64,000 nt of DNA from Massilia sp. WG5 (GTDB taxonomy: Bacteria > Pseudomonadota > Gammaproteobacteria > Burkholderiales > Burkholderiaceae_D), in the NCBI RefSeq assembly GCF_001412595.2, contig NZ_CP012640.2, positions 4,402,001-4,466,000 on the forward strand, written 5' to 3'. Numbering within the stretch: position 1 is the first letter of the stretch; each line of letters begins with the position of its first letter. The notes beneath the pieces were generated by a model. The model was not told where the DNA came from and ran no database searches. It worked only from the letters and a program-made list of their open reading frames with translations. Positions 1-8,732 of the stretch are shown one piece after another. The translations under genes were made by a program, and so were the position numbers.

Positions 1-367
1 CTACTACTGGGCCCCGAAATGGACCGGCCACATGTATCCGGAAGGCCGCGGCAAGTTCCATTTCTGGAACTCGCTGATCTGGTTCAACGTGACTTTCTTC
101 CCGATGCACTTCCTGGGCCTGGCCGGCATGCCGCGCCGCTATGCCGACTATGCCGTGCAGTTCACCGACTTCAACATGATCGTGTCGATCGGCGCCTTCC
201 TGTTCGGCATCACCCAGGTCTACTTCCTGCTGTTCGTCGTGATTCCGACCATCCGCGGCGGCCAGAAAGCCGAAGCCAAGCCCTGGGAAGGCGCGGAAGG
301 CCTGGAGTGGACCGTGCCGAGCCCGGCGCCTTTCCACACCTTCGAAACCCCGCCGCTGGTGAAGTGA
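1..367 (+). CDS. ctaD: Cytochrome c oxidase subunit I, C-terminal part (cut by the window edge)
   Basis: This is the last 121 codons of the catalytic haem-copper subunit of aa3-type cytochrome c oxidase, an inner-membrane protein that reduces O2 and pumps protons. The visible part has the typical end of the family: an amphipathic stretch with FHFWNSLIWFNVTFFPMHFLGLAGMPRR split over two helices, RRYADY, then a final hydrophobic helix (IGAFLFGITQVYFLLFVVI) and a polar tail rich in Pro. The haem and copper ligand helices lie outside the window. The genes that follow are oxidase assembly factors and subunit III, which supports the assignment. The reading frame enters at base 2. Confidence 0.95.
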   Translation, partial: YYWAPKWTGHMYPEGRGKFHFWNSLIWFNVTFFPMHFLGLAGMPRRYADYAVQFTDFNMIVSIGAFLFGITQVYFLLFVVIPTIRGGQKAEAKPWEGAEGLEWTVPSPAPFHTFETPPLVK

Positions 368-368
368 G

Positions 369-512
369 ATGATCATGGCCGAGCAAGCCGATGAAGGCGC
401 AAGTCGCGCCCGGGACATGCGCAGGAAGAACCGGCGTACCGGCCTGATGGTGGGCGGGCTGGCGCTGTTCTTCTTCGTACTGCTGTTCGTCAAACGGCTG
501 TGGCTGGGCTGA
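369..512 (+). CDS. Cytochrome oxidase small assembly protein (47 aa)
   Basis: A short frame begins 1 base after the ctaD stop and ends 1 base before ctaG. It encodes 47 residues: a polar N-terminus with an Arg-rich patch (RARDMRRKNRR, about residues 13-23), then one membrane helix (about 27-42, GLMVGGLALFFFVLLFV) and a short basic end. Size, topology and position match the small single-helix assembly proteins annotated between ctaD and ctaG in Burkholderiales. The molecular role of that family is not established to my knowledge. There are two possible ATG starts, at 369 and 375. The tight packing between two oxidase genes is the main support. Confidence 0.8.
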   Translation: MIMAEQADEGASRARDMRRKNRRTGLMVGGLALFFFVLLFVKRLWLG

Positions 513-513
513 C

Positions 514-1068
514 ATGGCCGGGAAAAGCGGGCGCCTGGCGCTGAACCGCACCACCTTCGCCAAGCTGGTGGTGGTGGCCTGCGTGATGTTCGGCTTCGGC
601 TATGCGCTGGTGCCGATCTATCGCCAGGTGTGCGAAGTCCTGGGCATCAACGTGCTGACGCAGAAGGACGGCACGGTGGCGCGTCCCGCCAACACCCAGG
701 TCGACCTGACGCGCACCATCACCGTCGAGCTGGACGGCAATTCGCAGGGGCCGTGGCGCTTCCGTCCGACCCAGCGCAGCATCGAGGTGCATCCCGGCGA
801 GATGGCGACCGTGGTCTACGAGGTGGTCAACACCCAGGGGCGTACCGTGAAGGCCCAGGCCATCCCGAGCTATGCGCCGCAGTCGGCCACGCCGCACTTC
901 AAGAAGGTCGAGTGCTTCTGCTTCAGGGAGCAGGTGCTGGGCCCGCACGAGGCGCGCCAGATGCCGGTGGTGTTCTTCATCGATCCGGCCCTGCCGCGCG
1001 AGGTGAAGAACATCACGCTGTCGTACACCTTCTTCGAGATCGGCGGAGCGGTGGCAAAAAATGAATGA
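514..1068 (+). CDS. ctaG: Cytochrome c oxidase assembly protein CtaG (Cox11 family)
   Basis: This 184-aa protein delivers copper to the CuB site of subunit I. One N-terminal membrane anchor (about residues 16-34) is followed by a periplasmic immunoglobulin-like domain. The copper-binding signature CFCF is present (Cys134 and Cys136), as is the conserved run VPIYRQVCEVLGINVLTQ after the anchor, which contains a third Cys. The length is normal for the family. The start at 514 lies directly after the preceding small gene. The 3' end overlaps the next gene by 8 bases, so the block is probably one transcript with ctaD. Confidence 0.96.
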   Translation: MAGKSGRLALNRTTFAKLVVVACVMFGFGYALVPIYRQVCEVLGINVLTQKDGTVARPANTQVDLTRTITVELDGNSQGPWRFRPTQRSIEVHPGEMATVVYEVVNTQGRTVKAQAIPSYAPQSATPHFKKVECFCFREQVLGPHEARQMPVVFFIDPALPREVKNITLSYTFFEIGGAVAKNE

Positions 1069-1261
1069 ACCGCGCAAGGCAAGTTTCGGCGCGACCATGA
1101 AGGCCGTCTTCTGGTCCTTCTTCGGGGTGCGCAAGCGCAAGGATTACGAGCACGACGCCGCCAACCTGAACCCGATCCACGTGATCATCGGGGCGCTGAT
1201 CGGGGTGGCGATCTTCATCGGCATCCTGCTGCTGGTGGTGCGGATCGCGGTAGCGAAATAA
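1061..1261 (+). CDS. DUF2970 domain-containing small membrane protein
   Basis: A 66-aa protein with a basic N-terminus, the motif AVFWSFFGVRKRKDYE (about residues 15-30) and one C-terminal membrane helix (about 43-63). This is the usual architecture of DUF2970 proteins, which sit between ctaG and the subunit III gene in many betaproteobacteria. Function is unknown; the location suggests a role in oxidase assembly or stability. It overlaps ctaG by 8 bases, which suggests translational coupling. Confidence 0.85.
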   Translation: MNEPRKASFGATMKAVFWSFFGVRKRKDYEHDAANLNPIHVIIGALIGVAIFIGILLLVVRIAVAK

Positions 1262-1311
1262 AGAGCAGAGCAAGAATTCGACAAATCAAAAGTTCGTTTG
1301 AGGAGATGAGA

Positions 1312-2169
1312 ATGAGTTCGCCACAAAATGCGCCGTACTATTTCGTCCCCGGCCCCTCGCGGTGGCCGATGGCTGGGGGCATATCGATGCTCGTCACGAT
1401 GGTCGGCGCAGCCGGCTGGGTAAACGGCGCGTCCTTCGGGCCGGGCGTGTGCATCGCCGGCATCCTGGCCATGCTCGTGGTCCTGTACTTCTGGTTCGGC
1501 GACGCCATCGGCGAGTCGGAGTCGGGCCAGTACAGCGCCCGCATCGACAGCTCCTACCGCTGGTCGATGAGCTGGTTCATCTTCTCGGAAGTGATGTTCT
1601 TCGGCGCCTTCTTCGGTGCGCTGTTCTATGCGCGCTCGATCTCGATGCCGTGGCTGTCGGACCTCGACCACAAGGTCATCTGGCCCGACTTCGCCGGCCA
1701 CTGGGGCAACACCGGCCCGGCCGGCACCGTCGAGTCCTTCAACACGATGGGCCCGTTCCCGATTCCGACCATCAACACCGCGCTGCTGCTGACCTCGGGC
1801 GTGACGCTGACCATCGCCCACCACGCCCTGCGCCTGGGACACCGCAGCAAGACCGCCTTCTGGCTGTTCTGCACCATCCTGCTGGGCGCGGTCTTCATGG
1901 GCTTCCAGGCCTACGAATACCACCACGCCTACAGCGAGCTGAACCTGAAGCTGAGCTCGGGCATCTACGGTTCGACCTTCTTCATGCTGACCGGCTTCCA
2001 CGGCTTCCACGTGACGATGGGCGCGATCATGCTGTCGGTGGTGCTGTACCGCGTGCTGAAGGGCCACTTTACGCCGGAACACCACTTCGCCTTCGAAGGC
2101 GCGGCCTGGTACTGGCACTTCGTGGACGTGGTGTGGCTGGGGCTGTACGTGGTTGTGTACTGGCTGTAA
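1312..2169 (+). CDS. ctaE: Cytochrome c oxidase subunit III
   Basis: A 285-aa seven-helix subunit III of the aa3 oxidase. Family marks include PYYFVPGPSRWP at the N-terminus, SWFIFSEVMFFGAFFGALFY in the middle, the repeated FHGFHV/HHALRLGH histidine segments, and the end AAWYWHFVDVVWLGLYVVVY. Two in-frame ATGs lie 6 bases apart (1306 and 1312). The Shine-Dalgarno AGGAG at 1301-1305 touches the first but sits 6 bases before the second, so I choose 1312 (MSSPQNAPYY). The gene is followed by a strong hairpin with a T-run, so the first oxidase transcript probably ends here. Confidence 0.96.
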   Translation: MSSPQNAPYYFVPGPSRWPMAGGISMLVTMVGAAGWVNGASFGPGVCIAGILAMLVVLYFWFGDAIGESESGQYSARIDSSYRWSMSWFIFSEVMFFGAFFGALFYARSISMPWLSDLDHKVIWPDFAGHWGNTGPAGTVESFNTMGPFPIPTINTALLLTSGVTLTIAHHALRLGHRSKTAFWLFCTILLGAVFMGFQAYEYHHAYSELNLKLSSGIYGSTFFMLTGFHGFHVTMGAIMLSVVLYRVLKGHFTPEHHFAFEGAAWYWHFVDVVWLGLYVVVYWL

Positions 2170-2194
2170 GCCGCTGTCGACAGGCATCGAAAAC

Positions 2195-2232
2195 GGGGAC
2201 GGCCCGCCGGTGTGGGCCTGTCCCCGATTTTT
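2195..2232. terminator. Bidirectional intrinsic terminator after ctaE
   Basis: GGGGAC (2195-2200) pairs with GTCCCC (2220-2225), with GGCCC/GGGCC extending the stem inside. A T-run follows on the plus strand and an A-run (AAAA) precedes it, so the hairpin can serve both ctaE (plus) and the DUF2909 gene ending at 2232 (minus). Confidence 0.8.
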
Positions 2233-2432
2233 TAGCGCAAGCCGGTCGGCTGGATCCACCCCATCTTGTACGAAAACAGCACCAGCAGGAACAGCGTGAT
2301 CGACAGCCCGACCCGCATCGCCAGCGCCTGCACGGTGCGGTTGCTGCGGCCTTTGTCGCGCATCAGGAAGAAGAGGGCGGAGGCGAGGCTGCCAAGGATG
2401 AGCACGAAAGCAACGGCGACGACGATCTTCAT
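2232..2432 (-). CDS. Twin-transmembrane DUF2909-type protein
   Basis: A 66-aa protein with two predicted membrane helices (about residues 3-22 and 39-58) separated by a basic loop containing RDKGRSNRTVQALAMRVG. This is the pattern of the DUF2909 'twin transmembrane' proteins that occur next to oxidase genes in Burkholderiales. It is read opposite to its neighbours and lies between the ends of ctaE and the start of SURF1. Its start (2432) is only 31 bases from the SURF1 start, so the divergent promoters must overlap. Function is unknown. Confidence 0.82.
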   Translation of the reverse strand: MKIVVAVAFVLILGSLASALFFLMRDKGRSNRTVQALAMRVGLSITLFLLVLFSYKMGWIQPTGLR

Positions 2433-2463
2433 GGCTGGCCCCGATATGGAATAAGGCTATTGT

Positions 2464-3183
2464 ATGCGACTTCGCTTCCGTTTCAGGACAGTCCCTTTTC
2501 TTGCCACACTCATCCTGGTCCTGCTCGGGATCGCGCTCGGCAACTGGCAGACCCGGCGCGCGGCCGAAAAGACGGTGCTGCAGGCCAGGCTGGCGCAGGG
2601 CATGGCGGCGGCGCCGCTGGCGCTCGACGGCAGCCCCGTCGATCCCGCCACGCTAGAGTTCCATCGTGTCATTGTGACGGGCGAATTCGTCCCCAACTGG
2701 CCCGTGTTCCTCGACAACCGCCCGCAGCAGGGCCGCACCGGATTCATTCTGCTGATGCCGTTTAAAATAGCGGGTTCGGACAAGCTGGTGCTGGTGGCGC
2801 GCGGCTGGCTGCCGCGCAATGCGGCCGAGCACGACCGGCTGCCGCCGTTCAGCACACCCGCCGGCCGCATCACGCTCGAGGGCAGGGCGCTGCGCCAGAT
2901 GCCGCGCGTGATGCAGCTGGGGACGCCCGCGCCGCTCAAGCCGAACGCGATCGTGCAGAACACCGATCCAGGCGAACTGGCCCGCGCCAGCGGCCTGGAT
3001 CTGCTGCCCTTCGTGGTCGAGCAGACCGGTCCCGCCGCGCCGGCGGAGGGCCTGCTGCGCGACTGGCCGATGCCCGGCGTGGACATCGACCGCCACAAGG
3101 GTTATGCCCTGCAGTGGTATGCGCTGGCCTTGATGGCCTTTCTATTTTTTGTGATAACAGGATTTCGAAGTGGACGACGTTAA
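2464..3183 (+). CDS. SURF1 family cytochrome oxidase biogenesis protein
   Basis: A 239-aa protein with membrane helices at both ends (about residues 12-28 and 218-235) and a periplasmic domain between them, as in SURF1/Shy1. Recognisable elements are the N-terminal LGNWQTRRAAEK, the central FLDNRPQQGRTGF and LVARGWLPR, and the C-terminal HKGYALQWYALA. SURF1 proteins help insert haem a into subunit I. It begins a second oxidase-assembly transcription unit, running through to the SCO lipoprotein at 6461. Confidence 0.93.
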   Translation: MRLRFRFRTVPFLATLILVLLGIALGNWQTRRAAEKTVLQARLAQGMAAAPLALDGSPVDPATLEFHRVIVTGEFVPNWPVFLDNRPQQGRTGFILLMPFKIAGSDKLVLVARGWLPRNAAEHDRLPPFSTPAGRITLEGRALRQMPRVMQLGTPAPLKPNAIVQNTDPGELARASGLDLLPFVVEQTGPAAPAEGLLRDWPMPGVDIDRHKGYALQWYALALMAFLFFVITGFRSGRR

Positions 3184-3784
3184 ACTGAGCAAGCCGGCCG
3201 ATTCCCAACAACGCAAACGCGGCCGCTGGATGCTCTGGGTGGTGCTGCTGGTCTGCGCCTCGCCGATCATCGCGTCGTATTTCACCTTCTATGTGCTGAA
3301 GCCGGAAAAGCGCAACAACTACGGCACCCTGATCGACCAGCGCGCCCACCCGGTCCCGGCGCTGGCGACCGCCACCCTGGACGGCAAGCCGGCGGCACTC
3401 CAGCAGTTCAAGGGCAAGTGGGTGATGCTGATGGCGGCGCCCGGCGCCTGCGGCGAGGCCTGCCAGAAGCAGCTGTTCACGATGCGCCAGCTGCGCCTCA
3501 TGCAGGGCAAGGAGATGGAGCGCATCGAGCGGGTCTGGCTGATCACCGACAGCGAACCGCTCGACACCATCGTGATCCGCGAATTCGACGGCACCCACAT
3601 GCTGCGCGCCGATGCCCGGGCCGTGGCGAACTGGCTGCCGGCGGAGCCGGGGACCAGCGTGACCGACCATATCTACATGATCGACCCGCTGGGCCATTTG
3701 ATGATGCGCTTCCCGAAGGATCCGGAACCGCGCAAAGTGTACAAGGACATCTACAAGCTGCTGAAGGCCTCTTCGGTCGGCTGA
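3170..3784 (+). CDS. Membrane-anchored SCO-like thioredoxin-fold protein
   Basis: A 204-aa protein with a GTG start overlapping the SURF1 3' end by 14 bases. One membrane helix (about residues 20-42) is followed by a domain of thioredoxin-like pattern (KGKWVMLMAAPGACGEACQK). It keeps a CxxxC pair (Cys94, Cys98) and a later His in the context TDHIYMIDPLGH (His167), the three ligands used by SCO copper chaperones. The classical Pro after the second Cys is missing (CGEACQ instead of CPDVCP). Proteins at this position are usually left as hypothetical in Burkholderiales. I infer a copper- or thiol-related role in oxidase assembly. A canonical SCO protein is also encoded at 5865-6461. Confidence 0.85.
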   Translation: MDDVKLSKPADSQQRKRGRWMLWVVLLVCASPIIASYFTFYVLKPEKRNNYGTLIDQRAHPVPALATATLDGKPAALQQFKGKWVMLMAAPGACGEACQKQLFTMRQLRLMQGKEMERIERVWLITDSEPLDTIVIREFDGTHMLRADARAVANWLPAEPGTSVTDHIYMIDPLGHLMMRFPKDPEPRKVYKDIYKLLKASSVG

Positions 3785-3794
3785 GTAACAAGAA

Positions 3795-4961
3795 ATGCAA
3801 GCTTCGAATCTCATCCTGCTGGCCCTGACCGGCATCCTGGCCGCTTCCGTGCCGCTGTCCATGGTCTGGATGGCGACCGGCGCCCACCGCTACCGCAAGC
3901 TGGCCTGGGTGATCGCGTTCTTCACTTTCGACCTGATCGTGTTCGGCGGCTTCACCCGCCTGACCGATTCCGGCCTCGGCTGTCCCGACTGGCCGGGCTG
4001 CTACGGCGAGGCCAATCCCTTCCTGGCGCACGCGCACATCGCCGCCGCCGAAGCCCTGATGCCCACCGGCCCGGTGACGAAAATGAAAGCCTGGATCGAA
4101 ATGATCCACCGCTTCCTGGCGATGGGCATCGGTTTCCTGATCATCGGCCTGATGATGGCGTCCTGGGTGACATGGCGGCGCACAAAGGGGCGCGCAGCTT
4201 CGCCATGGCTGCCGACGGTCCTGTTCATCTGGGTCTGCGTGCAGGGCGCGTTCGGCGCCTGGACCGTGACCCTGAAGCTGCAGCCGGTGATCGTCACCCT
4301 GCACCTGCTGTTCGGCATGACCCTGCTGGCGATGGCCGCCTGGCTTGGCGGGCGCGAGGATAATCTGCTGAATCCGGCGCCGGCCTTGGCCCCCGCGGAC
4401 GCCCAGAAAATGGACAATGCGTTGCGCCGCCTGCGTCCGCTGGCCTGGCTGGCCGGCGCCGTGTTGCTGGTCCAGCTGGCCCTCGGCGGGTGGGTCAGTA
4501 CCAATTATGCGACGCTTGCCTGCACCGACTTTCCACTCTGCCAAGGACAAATTGTCCCAGAGATGGACTTCCAACATGGCTTCACTTTGTGGCGCGAACT
4601 CGGCAAGACGGCGGCCGGCCATTACCTGCCGTTTTCGGCCTTGACCGCGATCCATTGGGTGCACCGTAACTTCGCCCTTGTCGTAGTGCTGGTGCTGGGC
4701 CTGACGGCCTGGCGCGCATGGCGCCTGCCGGGTCTGCACGGCACCGCCCGCAACATGGCTTTAGTATTATTTGTGCAAGCCCTGACGGGTATCGCCACCG
4801 TCTTCCTGAACTTCCCGCTCGCCATCGCCGTCCTGCATAACGCCGGGGCGGCCCTCCTTGTACTGCTGGTGACCATGCTAAACTACAAGGTACAGTATCA
4901 ACTCGGATCGAAGCCGCAAGCCCGCCCTCATCCGGCAGCGGCTCCTGCGGGCCATTCATGA
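3795..4961 (+). CDS. ctaA: Haem A synthase (COX15/CtaA family)
   Basis: A 388-aa protein with eight predicted membrane helices that oxidises haem O to haem A for the aa3 oxidase. Signatures are [21 protein letters not shown] near the start (family Cys pair in the first loop), EMIHRFLA (haem-ligand His), [10 protein letters not shown], a second Cys pair in [10 protein letters not shown], and IHWVHRNFA. Start and spacing (10 bases after the preceding stop) are normal. It overlaps ctaB by 4 bases. A short stretch at about 4496-4600 has codons (CCA, CAA, GGA, ATT, TTG) less GC-rich than the rest. Confidence 0.95.
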   Translation: MQASNLILLALTGILAASVPLSMVWMATGAHRYRKLAWVIAFFTFDLIVFGGFTRLTDSGLGCPDWPGCYGEANPFLAHAHIAAAEALMPTGPVTKMKAWIEMIHRFLAMGIGFLIIGLMMASWVTWRRTKGRAASPWLPTVLFIWVCVQGAFGAWTVTLKLQPVIVTLHLLFGMTLLAMAAWLGGREDNLLNPAPALAPADAQKMDNALRRLRPLAWLAGAVLLVQLALGGWVSTNYATLACTDFPLCQGQIVPEMDFQHGFTLWRELGKTAAGHYLPFSALTAIHWVHRNFALVVVLVLGLTAWRAWRLPGLHGTARNMALVLFVQALTGIATVFLNFPLAIAVLHNAGAALLVLLVTMLNYKVQYQLGSKPQARPHPAAAPAGHS

Positions 4962-5863
4962 TTACCCAAACCGCTACCCATAAACCGCCCAGCCGCGTCT
5001 CGCAGTACTGGGCGCTGACCAAGCCGCGCGTCACCCAGCTGGCCGTCTTCTGCGCCGTGATCGGCATGTTCCTGGCCACCGACGGCTTCCCAGGCTGGCA
5101 CGTGCTGATCTGGGCCACGCTCGGCATCTGGCTGCTGGCCGGCGCCGCTTTCGCCGTCAACTGCCTGATCGAGGCCGAAGTCGACGCCCGCATGGCCCGC
5201 ACCGCGCGCCGCGCCACCGCCATGGGCGAACTCTCGACCACGCAGACCCTGTTCTTCTCCGCCATCCTCGGCGGGGCCGGCATGGGCATTCTGTACACGA
5301 TGGTCAATCCGCTGACCATGTGGCTGACCTTCGTCACCTTCGTCGGCTATGCGCTGATCTACACCGTCCTGCTGAAGCCGAACACGCCGCAGAACATCGT
5401 GATCGGCGGCCTGTCCGGCGCGATGCCGCCGGCGCTGGGCTGGGCGGCCGTCGCCAACACCGTGCCGATGGAAGCCTGGCTGCTGGTGCTGATCATCTTC
5501 GTCTGGACCCCGCCGCACTTCTGGGCGCTGGCGATGTACCGCCGCGACGACTACGTGCGTTCCGGCCTGCCGATGCTGCCGGTCACCCACGGCATGCAGT
5601 ACACCGGCCTGCAGGTCTGGCTGTACTCGGTCGCGCTGGCGGCATGCACCTTGCTGCCGTTCGCGGTCGGCATGAGCGGCTGGCTCTATCTGCTGGCCGC
5701 GATCGGCCTGAACGCCGTGTTCCTGCGTTACGGCTGGCTGGTCCACAAGCACTACAGCGACCAGATCGCGCGCAAGGCGTTCGCCTGGTCCATCGTCTAC
5801 CTGTCGCTGCTGTTCGCGGCGCTGCTGGTGGACCACTACGTGAAGCAATACCTGACTTTCTGA
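4958..5863 (+). CDS. ctaB: Protohaem IX farnesyltransferase (haem O synthase)
   Basis: A 301-aa UbiA-type prenyltransferase of the inner membrane that converts haem B to haem O. The prenyl-diphosphate binding motif [18 protein letters not shown] is present at about residues 68-85. A second conserved loop contains [17 protein letters not shown] at about 182-198. Nine hydrophobic segments are visible. The ATG overlaps the ctaA stop (ATGA), so the two haem-modifying enzymes are translationally coupled. Confidence 0.96.
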   Translation: MITQTATHKPPSRVSQYWALTKPRVTQLAVFCAVIGMFLATDGFPGWHVLIWATLGIWLLAGAAFAVNCLIEAEVDARMARTARRATAMGELSTTQTLFFSAILGGAGMGILYTMVNPLTMWLTFVTFVGYALIYTVLLKPNTPQNIVIGGLSGAMPPALGWAAVANTVPMEAWLLVLIIFVWTPPHFWALAMYRRDDYVRSGLPMLPVTHGMQYTGLQVWLYSVALAACTLLPFAVGMSGWLYLLAAIGLNAVFLRYGWLVHKHYSDQIARKAFAWSIVYLSLLFAALLVDHYVKQYLTF

Positions 5864-5864
5864 C

Positions 5865-6461
5865 ATGAAAAAACTGCTGCCCGTCCTCGTCGCCGCTGCA
5901 TTGGCCCTGTCCCTGTCGGCATGCGACAAGCTCCCGGGCAAGCAGGCCGCCAGCTTCCAGAACACCGACGTCACCGGCCTCGATTACGCCAAGGGCTTCA
6001 GCCTGCTGGATCACACCGGCAAGCCGCGCACCCTGGCCGACTACAAGGGCAAGGTCGTGATCGTCTTCTTCGGCTACACCCAGTGCCCGGACGTGTGCCC
6101 GACCACGATGGCGGAGATGGCCAGCGTGATGCAAAAGCTCGGCCCGCAGGCCGACCAGGTGCAGGTGCTGTTCATCACCCTCGACCCCGAGCGCGACACC
6201 CCGCAACTGCTGGCCAGCTATGTGCCGGCCTTCGACAAGCGCTTCGTCGGCTTGTACGGCACGCCGGAGCAGACCGCGAAGACCGCCAAGGACTTCAAGG
6301 TGTTCTACTCGAAGGTGCCGGGATCGGCGCCGGGCAGCTACACCATCGACCACATGGCCGGCAGCTTCGTGTTCGACAAGGAGGGCAGGGTCCGCCTGTT
6401 CATCCGCCACGGCGTCGGCGCCGATTCGATCGTCCACGACGTCCGCCAGCTGCTGAGCTAA
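5865..6461 (+). CDS. SCO family copper chaperone lipoprotein
   Basis: A 198-aa protein with a lipoprotein signal (LSLSAC, lipidated Cys20) and a SCO/SenC thioredoxin fold. Copper-binding residues are in GYTQCPDVCPTTMAEM (Cys74, Cys78) and in YTIDHMAG (His163). SCO proteins load the CuA site of subunit II. It starts 1 base after the ctaB stop and closes the oxidase biogenesis operon. Confidence 0.95.
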   Translation: MKKLLPVLVAAALALSLSACDKLPGKQAASFQNTDVTGLDYAKGFSLLDHTGKPRTLADYKGKVVIVFFGYTQCPDVCPTTMAEMASVMQKLGPQADQVQVLFITLDPERDTPQLLASYVPAFDKRFVGLYGTPEQTAKTAKDFKVFYSKVPGSAPGSYTIDHMAGSFVFDKEGRVRLFIRHGVGADSIVHDVRQLLS

Positions 6462-6472
6462 GGCGCCAGACC

Positions 6473-7531
6473 ATGGACCGGCGGCCAGGCAGGAACACCA
6501 CCCGCGCCGCCGCCGTCATCCTCCTCACGCTCGGCTGCCTCTACGTCCTGCTGCCCTTCCTGGCCGCGATCCTGTTCGCGGCCGCCGTCGTCATCTCGTC
6601 CTGGCCCCTGTACCTGCGGCTGCGCCAGCGCATGCGCGGACGGCGCACGCTGGCGGCGCTGACCATGACGCTCACGCTGACCCTGCTGATCGTGATCCCG
6701 CTGGCGCTGGTCGCCTGGAACCTGGCCGACAACGCCGCCGCCGCCCTCGAGGCGCTGCGCAGGCTCAGCGCCGGCGACCTGGAGACGCCGCCCTGGGTGC
6801 GCTCGATCCCGCTGCTCGGCGAGCAGATCGACCTCTACCTGCGTGAAATACTGGGCAGCCGCGACCGCATGATGGAAGTCGCGCGCCGCATGGCCGAGCC
6901 GGCCCGGCACTACCTGGTGGCCGGCGGCCTCGTGCTCGGCACCGGCGTCGTGCAGATGGCGCTGGCGGCCTTCGTCAGCTTCTTCTTCTATCGCGACGGC
7001 GAAACCCTGCATGCCGTGATCGCGGCCGCCGTGAAACGGGTCATGAGCGAGCAGGCCGAGCCGATCACCGACACCGTCGTCCAGACCGTGCGCGGCGTCA
7101 TGTACGGCCTGCTGGGCACGGCGCTGGCCCAGTCCCTGGTGGCGGCGATCGGCTTTGCCATCGCGGGGATGCCGGCGGTGCTGCTGCTGTCGGCCCTGGT
7201 CTTCGTCTCCTCGCTGGTCCTGGTGGGGCCGCCCCTGATCTGGGGCGGCGCGGCGCTCTGGCTGTTCGCCCAGGGCAGCACCGGCTGGGGCATCTTCATG
7301 CTGGTGTGGGGATTTTTTGCGATCAGCGGCGTCGACAACGTGGTGCGGCCGATGCTGATCAGCCGCGGCTCCAGCCTGCCGTTCCTGCTGACCTTACTCG
7401 GCGTGCTGGGCGGCGTGATCGCCTTCGGCTTCGTCGGCCTGTTCATTGGACCGACCCTGCTGGCGGTGGGCTACTCGCTGATGAGCGGGTGGACGCAGAC
7501 GAAGAATCCGATCGTGGAGCGGGAGGAGTAG
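6473..7531 (+). CDS. AI-2E family transporter (PerM-like permease)
   Basis: A 352-aa membrane protein with the AI-2E/PerM pattern: paired helices at the N-terminus (AAAVILLTLGCLYVLLPFLAAILFA split), a periplasmic segment, and a C-terminal bundle with GLLGTALAQSLVAAIGF, LIWGGAALWLF and GFVGLFIGPTLLAVGYSL. The substrate cannot be told from sequence. I chose the ATG at 6473 because homologous-looking sequence begins there and the frame upstream overlaps the SCO gene. It may share the oxidase transcript but has no obvious functional link. Confidence 0.88.
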   Translation: MDRRPGRNTTRAAAVILLTLGCLYVLLPFLAAILFAAAVVISSWPLYLRLRQRMRGRRTLAALTMTLTLTLLIVIPLALVAWNLADNAAAALEALRRLSAGDLETPPWVRSIPLLGEQIDLYLREILGSRDRMMEVARRMAEPARHYLVAGGLVLGTGVVQMALAAFVSFFFYRDGETLHAVIAAAVKRVMSEQAEPITDTVVQTVRGVMYGLLGTALAQSLVAAIGFAIAGMPAVLLLSALVFVSSLVLVGPPLIWGGAALWLFAQGSTGWGIFMLVWGFFAISGVDNVVRPMLISRGSSLPFLLTLLGVLGGVIAFGFVGLFIGPTLLAVGYSLMSGWTQTKNPIVEREE

Positions 7532-7546
7532 CCGACATCCTTGCCG

Positions 7547-8701
7547 CTACCGGCTTCCCTCCCGGATCGCGGCGCCGGCTGGCAGAGGCGAGGCGGGCAT
7601 CCTCTGCTCGTCCGCCGGGAAGCAGCGCGCCCGCAGGCGCATGAACGGCGTCTCCACCAGCCGGTGCAGCAGCCAGCCGCCCAGGATGCCGGCCGCCATC
7701 ACCGCCACGATGGTCAGCGGCGCGGACGGATCGATGCTCCTCTTTTCCAGCTCGGGCCGCAGCGCCATGAACACCGGCTTGTGCACCAGGTAGACCGCAT
7801 AGGACCACAGCGCCAGGCTGGGGGCGCCGGGAAGGCGCAGGCGGTTGAGCAGCGAACGCGGGCTGAGCGCCGCGCAGGTGAGCAGGGCGAAGCTGATGGC
7901 GGTCAGCGAGAAGCCGAAGCTGGAGCTCATGAACGGGGTCGGCAGGTCGTAACGCACGCCGTACAGCACCGCCGCCGCCATGCCGATGCCGGCCGCCAGC
8001 AGGGCATTCCCGTGTTTCAAGATGCGGTCGAACAGGGCAGGATGGAAATTCTTGACCAGGGCGATGGCGACGCCCGGCAGCAGCTCGTCGAAACGGGCCC
8101 AGGTCGCGTAGTACACCGGCGCCGCGAAGGCTTCCTGGCCATGCATGAAGGCCAGGCCGCGTGCAGTCATGCCGGCCGCGATGCCCGCGCCGATCGCGCA
8201 CCACAGCAGGCGCGATGAACGCCGCCTGCCCGCCAGCGCCAGCACCGCCAGCGGCAGCACCAGGTAGAACTGCTCTTCGATGCACAGCGACCACGAATGC
8301 GTGAAGGTTTCGCCGTAGCGTAGCCCGACGTTCTGGGTGAACGTGAGATAACGCCAGGCCGGCGCCATGGTCTTGCCCCAGATCGCGCTGTGCGGCAGCA
8401 GCAGGTAGACGGCCAGCACCACGTAGTAGTTCGGCAGGGTGCGCAGCAGCCGGCGCGCAAAGAAGGTCTTCAATGACAGGCGTTCGCCGCGCGCCGCCGG
8501 CGCCAGCAACTGGTTGCCGATCAGGTAGCCGCTCAGGACGAAGAACAGGTCGACGCCGGCCCAGCCGACCTCGCCGATGAAGCCGAAGAGGGAGCCCTGG
8601 GCGACGAAGCCGTTGTAGTGGGACATCAGGACCAGCGCGATGGCGAGCGCGCGCAGGGTGTCCAGCCCGGCAAGGCGGGCGGTGGTGACAGTAGGGTTCA
8701 T
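7547..8701 (-). CDS. Acyltransferase 3 family membrane protein (OafA/YrhL type)
   Basis: A 384-aa integral membrane O-acyltransferase. Family marks are GLDTLRALAIALVLMSHY at the N-terminus (conserved Arg and the active-site-type His), DLFFVLSGYLIG, and SWSLCIEEQFYLVLP with the conserved Glu-Glu. About ten hydrophobic segments are seen. Such enzymes acetylate or succinylate surface glycans or lipids; the target here is unknown. It converges with the permease, with 15 bases between the stops. Confidence 0.9.
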   Translation of the reverse strand: MNPTVTTARLAGLDTLRALAIALVLMSHYNGFVAQGSLFGFIGEVGWAGVDLFFVLSGYLIGNQLLAPAARGERLSLKTFFARRLLRTLPNYYVVLAVYLLLPHSAIWGKTMAPAWRYLTFTQNVGLRYGETFTHSWSLCIEEQFYLVLPLAVLALAGRRRSSRLLWCAIGAGIAAGMTARGLAFMHGQEAFAAPVYYATWARFDELLPGVAIALVKNFHPALFDRILKHGNALLAAGIGMAAAVLYGVRYDLPTPFMSSSFGFSLTAISFALLTCAALSPRSLLNRLRLPGAPSLALWSYAVYLVHKPVFMALRPELEKRSIDPSAPLTIVAVMAAGILGGWLLHRLVETPFMRLRARCFPADEQRMPASPLPAGAAIREGSR

Positions 8702-8732
8702 GCGGCCTTGAGCGAGCGACGATCCGTCGATT

